Shown here: one piece after another, positions 6,400 to 9,009 of the stretch | How positions within the stretch are numbered: the first letter of the stretch is position 1 | Layout of the letters: every line of letters begins with the position of its first letter | Assembly: GCA_934101625.1 (NCBI GenBank) | Contig: CAKORV010000034.1 | Coordinates: 1-9,009, forward strand | Source: an uncultured Bacilli bacterium | Lineage (GTDB): Bacteria; Bacillota_I; Bacilli_A; RF39; UBA660 | Direction of reading: 5' to 3' | Length of the DNA stretch: 9,009 nucleotides | Position numbers and translations under genes: made by a program | The notes under the pieces: model-generated | Database searches by the model: none | Seen by the model: only the letters and a program-made list of their open reading frames with translations | What the model was told of the DNA's origin: nothing

Positions 6400-7815
6400 T
6401 TACTCCTTTACATAAGTTCCATTTAAACTAAAGCTCTTTGCTTCATCAATTTTTACATTAACTATTTTATTAGATATATCTTCATCACTTATTATATTTA
6501 CTAATTTCATATTTTCTGTATATCCAGCATATTTAGTATTATCTTTATCACTTTTACCTGTTACTAAACATTTTTGTATAGTTCCAACCATTGCTTGATT
6601 TCTCATATTACTATAGCTATTTACTACTTCATTTAGTTTGTGCAATCTTTCATTTTTAACTTCCATTGGTGTATTGTCTTCTAACATAGATGCTGGTGTA
6701 TTTTCTCTAGGACTATATATAAATGTAAATGCCCCGTCAAATTTACAAGTATTTACAATATCTAGTGTTTCATTAAAGTCTTCTTCAGTTTCTCCAGGAA
6801 ATCCTACAATTATATCAGTAGTTACACTTACTCCTTTTATAGTGCTTCTTATTTTATTATATAGATTTAAATATTCTTCTTTTGTATATCTTCTTCCCAT
6901 AAGTCTAAGTATTCTATCGCTACCAGATTGAATTGGTAAATGAACATAAGGCATTACATTATCACATTCACTTATCGCAGTTATCATTTCATCTGTAAAA
7001 TCCCAAGGATGGCTTGTTACAAATCTAATTCTTTCTATACCAGTCTTACTTACATCTCTTAGTAAATTAGCTAAGTTGTAATCTTCATATAAATCTTTTC
7101 CATATGCATTAACATTTTGTCCTAATAAAGTTACTTCTTTATATCCATCATTCTTAAGTTTTTCTACTTCTTTTAAAATACTTTCTTTTCTTCTACTTCT
7201 TTGAGTTCCTCTTGTGTAAGGTACTATGCAGTAAGTACAGAATTTATCACATCCTAGTATTATATCTACCCATGCAGATACTTTACTATCTCTTTTGGCA
7301 GGAATATTTTCTATTACATCTCCAGTTTTACTAAATACTTCAATATTTTGTTTACCAGTTTTAATTCTTTCATTTATTACTTTTATCATTTGATTAAGAT
7401 TATGAGTTCCAAATACAAAGTCTACATATTTATATTTACTCATAATTTCTTTTACTACACTTTCTTCTTGTGCCATACACCCGCATATACCCATTAATAA
7501 GTCTGGTTTAGTTTCTTTCATCTTTTTAATTAATCCCATAAAACCAAAGACTTTATCATGAGCATTTTCTCTTATTGCACATGTATTAAGTATTATTAAA
7601 TCAGCATCATTCATATCACTTGCTTCAGTCATTCCAGATTCAGTCAAAACACCTTTTACTCTTTCTCCATCATGTTCGTTCATTTGACATCCGTAAGTTC
7701 TTACATAATATTTTTTTCCAACTAGACTTTTATCTAATTTTACTTCTTCATAATCATATATACAAAATTCATTATTATTTCTTTTTTTTGCTTCTAACAT
7801 ATTTGGTAAATTCAT
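6400..7815 (-). CDS. miaB: MiaB, tRNA-2-methylthio-N6-dimethylallyladenosine synthase
   Basis: This radical-SAM methylthiotransferase converts i6A37 to ms2i6A37 in tRNAs that read UNN codons. At 471 residues it is close to the usual length. The N-terminal cluster domain has Cys43 (YGCQMNEHD), Cys79 (LNTCAIREN) and Cys113 (GCMAQE), which hold the auxiliary 4Fe-4S cluster. The radical-SAM site CDKFCTYC gives Cys189, Cys193 and Cys196 (CxxxCxxC). LPIQSGSDRILRLMGRRYT (293-311) is a family hallmark, and a TRAM-type RNA-binding domain ends the chain (about 405-470). The start has AAGGAAGTGAT just upstream. miaA is not in the window. The gene has its own candidate promoter and reads directly into the serine hydrolase. 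Confidence 0.97.
   Translation of the reverse strand: MNLPNMLEAKKRNNNEFCIYDYEEVKLDKSLVGKKYYVRTYGCQMNEHDGERVKGVLTESGMTEASDMNDADLIILNTCAIRENAHDKVFGFMGLIKKMKETKPDLLMGICGCMAQEESVVKEIMSKYKYVDFVFGTHNLNQMIKVINERIKTGKQNIEVFSKTGDVIENIPAKRDSKVSAWVDIILGCDKFCTYCIVPYTRGTQRSRRKESILKEVEKLKNDGYKEVTLLGQNVNAYGKDLYEDYNLANLLRDVSKTGIERIRFVTSHPWDFTDEMITAISECDNVMPYVHLPIQSGSDRILRLMGRRYTKEEYLNLYNKIRSTIKGVSVTTDIIVGFPGETEEDFNETLDIVNTCKFDGAFTFIYSPRENTPASMLEDNTPMEVKNERLHKLNEVVNSYSNMRNQAMVGTIQKCLVTGKSDKDNTKYAGYTENMKLVNIISDEDISNKIVNVKIDEAKSFSLNGTYVKE
6403..6409 (-). promoter_or_regulatory. Ribosome binding site of the serine hydrolase inside the miaB end
   Basis: AAAGGAG (6409-6403) covers the final miaB Lys-Glu codons and is followed at once by the miaB stop. 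The serine hydrolase ATG is seven bases beyond GGAG. This points to translational coupling. An earlier ATG at 6399 is out of frame. Confidence 0.7.
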
Positions 7816-7842
7816 TTATATCACTTCCTTTAATACAAAGAT

Positions 7843-7871
7843 ATTTTAACATAAATTAAAAGAAAAAAGAA
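7843..7871 (-). promoter_or_regulatory. miaB promoter (extended -10)
   Basis: Minus strand TGT-TAAAAT (hexamer 7848-7843) is an extended -10. The -35 position at 17-base spacing reads TTCTTT (7871-7866), a weak match that lies in the terminator of the preceding gene. A start near 7836 would give a 20-base leader with AAGGAAG. Confidence 0.45.
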
Positions 7872-7886
7872 GAGTTAAATCTTCTT
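7863..7886 (-). terminator. Terminator of the 104-aa gene, with the stop codon in its loop
   Basis: Minus strand: AAGAAGA (7886-7880), loop TTTAAC (7879-7874), TCTTCTT (7873-7867), then four more Ts to 7863. The stop TAA (7877-7875) is in the loop. The stem is only 7 bp. Confidence 0.65.
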
Positions 7887-8189
7887 AATATCTAGTATAT
7901 CACTTATAAGTATTTTCTCATTATTTAATGTTAGTAGACTATCATTATTTTTGGCGATTAATGTACACTCTTTATCTCCATCTATAGTAGTTATTATAAC
8001 ATTTACTTTATATATAAAAGCACTACTATTAAAGATATCATTTATTTTTTTCTTAATAATAATTGGTTTCATGTTATCATTCGTTAATTCTAAATTTGTT
8101 TTTAAATTATCTTCTTTTGAATAATATTGTTCAACATTATTTTTTATTACTCCTGTGTTATTATTTCTGAATACTTTAGGTAAACTCAT
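7875..8189 (-). CDS. Small protein of unknown function (104 aa)
   Basis: I do not recognise this protein. It has a near-perfect AGGAGGAAA ribosome site, its own candidate promoter and its own terminator, so it is very probably real. Residues 1-45 are polar and Asn/Lys-rich (MSLPKVFRNNNTGVIKNN at the start), probably flexible. Residues about 50-104 alternate hydrophobic and polar residues in several likely beta strands (FIYKVNVIITTI, KECTLIA, SLLTLNN, KILISDILDI), like a small SH3- or Sm-like barrel; that fold guess is inference only. It has no signal peptide, membrane segment or cysteine cluster (one Cys, residue 75). It lies just upstream of miaB and two genes upstream of cotE, so a spore-coat role is conceivable but not shown. 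Confidence 0.8.
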   Translation of the reverse strand: MSLPKVFRNNNTGVIKNNVEQYYSKEDNLKTNLELTNDNMKPIIIKKKINDIFNSSAFIYKVNVIITTIDGDKECTLIAKNNDSLLTLNNEKILISDILDIKKI

Positions 8190-8228
8190 ATGTGTTTCCT
8201 CCTAGTAAAATGTATTCGAATTACTTAG

Positions 8229-8256
8229 ATTTTATACATAAATGTGACTAAGTCAA
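8229..8256 (-). promoter_or_regulatory. Promoter of the 104-aa gene
   Basis: Minus strand: -35 TTGACT (8256-8251), 16-base spacer, -10 TAAAAT (8234-8229); TATAAA two bases earlier is an alternative. The -35 abuts the stop codon of the DUF1016 remnant and overlaps the 11-base inverted repeat TGACT-A-AGTCA (8245-8255). Confidence 0.5.
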
Positions 8257-8658
8257 TTGGTCATCCAGCGCGTGACCTTTTTTAAATAAAGCTATATTGA
8301 TTTTATTAGTGTAAAAGTAAAAATTTATTTCATTGATAACTTTTAATGGTAAAATTTTGACATAATGACTCCATGATAAAAGTTGGTCCAGTGGCCCAAG
8401 TATTTGAATTAAATCATAAAATTTTTTCATTCTAGTTAATTCTGTAAATGTGTATCCTTTACCAAATTCTTTAGTTAAAATACTTGCATATTTCTTAACT
8501 ATACCTTCTCCATAATGTTTACCAGCTAGTGTTAGTTCTTTACCAATATTATAATTTCTAGTAAGTTTATCTAAGTTATTCTTATATTCTCTTACTATTA
8601 CTTTTGCTTCAGTATTTATTATTTCATTTCTTATGTGTTCTAAATAATTATCTTTCAT
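8248..8658 (-). pseudogene. Truncated YhcG-type protein (DUF1016 N-terminal domain only)
   Basis: Residues about 1-108 match the DUF1016/YhcG N-terminal domain by motif recall: NIGKELTLAGKHYG (37-50), LTKEFGKGYTFTELTRMKKFYD (two adjoining blocks, 61-82) and LSWSHYVKILPL (94-105). In full proteins of roughly 330-350 residues a PDDEXK nuclease domain follows, often near restriction-modification genes. Here the family match stops soon after NEINFY. About 25 unrelated residues follow and the frame ends at 136 aa; the other frames do not resume the family sequence. I therefore call it a 3'-truncated remnant. It still has a good ribosome site (AAAGGAG, eight bases before MKDNY) and a consensus promoter, so a short product may be made. 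A start eleven codons earlier is less likely. The nuclease and any restriction-modification partner are absent from the window. Confidence 0.7.
8259..8283 (+). terminator. G+C-rich hairpin with T-run on the plus strand
   Basis: GGTCA (8259-8263) pairs with TGACC (8273-8277), extended by one T-G wobble, and six Ts follow. The core TCCAGCGCG is strikingly G+C-rich for this DNA. The shape is a Rho-independent terminator for plus-strand transcription, yet no plus-strand gene precedes it. It lies in the unrelated tail of the truncated DUF1016 gene. Confidence 0.45.
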
Positions 8659-8681
8659 TTCATTTTCTCCTTTAATTAAAT

Positions 8682-8710
8682 ACCTTATCACATAAACTAC
8701 TAGTTGTCAA
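8682..8710 (-). promoter_or_regulatory. Promoter of the DUF1016 remnant
   Basis: Minus strand: consensus -35 TTGACA (8710-8705), exact 17-base spacer, extended -10 TGA-TAAGGT (hexamer 8687-8682). The -10 hexamer is weak but has the TGn extension. AAAGGAG follows downstream, before the start codon. Confidence 0.55.
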
Positions 8711-8782
8711 ATTACTACAAATTTTAAAATTGATTAGTCAAATATTAATTTCAAAGTGCAATTTTATGCATTTTGTATATAT

Positions 8783-8820
8783 AAAAAGTACAAAACTTAA
8801 TCCAATATTAAATTTTGTAC
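8783..8820 (-). terminator. Second hairpin after khpA, possibly bidirectional
   Basis: Two 14-base arms (8820-8807 and 8801-8788) pair with one G-T wobble around a five-base loop (ATTGG on the minus strand). The outer part is GTACAAAA/TTTTGTAC. On the minus strand TTTTT follows (8787-8783); on the plus strand a T-rich stretch also follows. It backs up the khpA terminator about 40 bases upstream. Confidence 0.65.
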
Positions 8821-8853
8821 ATTTAATTTTTTATTTTATTATAAAAAACTTTT

Positions 8854-8887
8854 AAAAAAATATTAATTCTAAAAAGAATCAATATTT
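8854..8887 (-). terminator. Terminator of khpA, overlapping its stop codon
   Basis: Minus strand: 12-base arm (8887-8876) ending in TTGATTC, loop TTTTTA (8875-8870), 12-base arm GAATTAATATTT (8869-8858) with one G-T wobble, then four more Ts (8857-8854). The TAG stop (8871-8869) spans the loop and the 3' arm. Confidence 0.8.
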
Positions 8888-9009
8888 ATCTTTAAATTTT
8901 TAATACCATCATTATAAGCTTTTGCTTGTATTAAACTTTTAATTGAATTAGCCACTCTACCTTGCTTTCCTATTACTCGTGACATATCACTTTCACTTAC
9001 TAAGATTTC
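8869..9009 (-). CDS. khpA: KhpA-type KH-domain RNA-binding protein, 3' part
   Basis: Only the last 46 residues are in the window. They hold a type-II KH core with the GxxG loop in SRVIGKQGRVANSIKSL (10-26 of the visible part) and end in LKINIDSF. This matches the short YlqC/KhpA family of about 75-85 residues, which binds RNA together with KhpB/Jag and affects cell division and elongation in other Firmicutes. In many Firmicutes it lies in the rpsP-rimM-trmD region, which cannot be seen here. A KH domain of another protein is unlikely because the chain ends right after the KH fold. Confidence 0.85.
   Translation of the reverse strand, partial: EILVSESDMSRVIGKQGRVANSIKSLIQAKAYNDGIKNLKINIDSF

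Noticed and set aside
5000..7815. UGA-as-tryptophan (Mycoplasma) code
   Set aside because: Tryptophan codons checked in cotE and miaB are all TGG and no reading frame needs TGA read-through.
4667..7859. Plus-strand open frames opposite thyX, cotE and miaB
   Set aside because: All are antisense to well-supported genes, with no family resemblance or start signals.

Overview
The window is very A+T-rich and looks like a low-GC Firmicute (Bacilli/Clostridia grade). Every convincing gene lies on the minus strand. Shine-Dalgarno sites are strong (AGGAGG or AGGTGG types), stops are TAA or TAG, and the tryptophan codons checked in cotE and miaB are TGG, so the Mycoplasma code is not needed. An outer spore coat morphogenetic protein (CotE) two genes downstream of miaB recalls the Bacillus miaB-ymcA-cotE neighbourhood and suggests an endospore former or a descendant of one. 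The exact lineage cannot be fixed from this window; small-genome gut Bacilli (Erysipelotrichales/RF39-like) are a guess.

In the direction of transcription (high to low coordinate): the 3' end of khpA (KH-domain RNA-binding protein) with two consecutive terminator hairpins; a truncated YhcG/DUF1016-type gene with a consensus promoter but no nuclease domain; a 104-residue protein of unknown function; miaB (tRNA ms2i6A37 methylthiotransferase), tightly followed by a beta-lactamase-fold serine hydrolase without a signal peptide; cotE; a 501-residue ThyX-like protein made of two ThyX-type halves; uvrA (excision repair); and the 5' end of a secreted SipW/TasA-type surface protein.

Transcription units look short. 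Terminators follow khpA, the 104-aa gene, the serine hydrolase, thyX and uvrA, and a terminator or operator follows cotE. Only miaB and the serine hydrolase look clearly co-transcribed and translationally coupled. In four of these units the stop codon lies in, or touches, the loop of the terminator hairpin. Candidate regulation includes a LexA-like site between the -35 and -10 of uvrA, a perfect 22-bp palindrome over the -35 region of thyX, and an 8-base C/G homopolymer in the spacer of a possible promoter for the surface-protein gene. That promoter sits inside the loop of the uvrA terminator.

I see no CRISPR array, transposase, rRNA or tRNA. No complete new multi-gene system is evident. The points most worth checking are the palindrome at thyX, the two-domain ThyX, the promoter-in-terminator arrangement upstream of the surface gene, and the cytoplasmic serine hydrolase between miaB and cotE.
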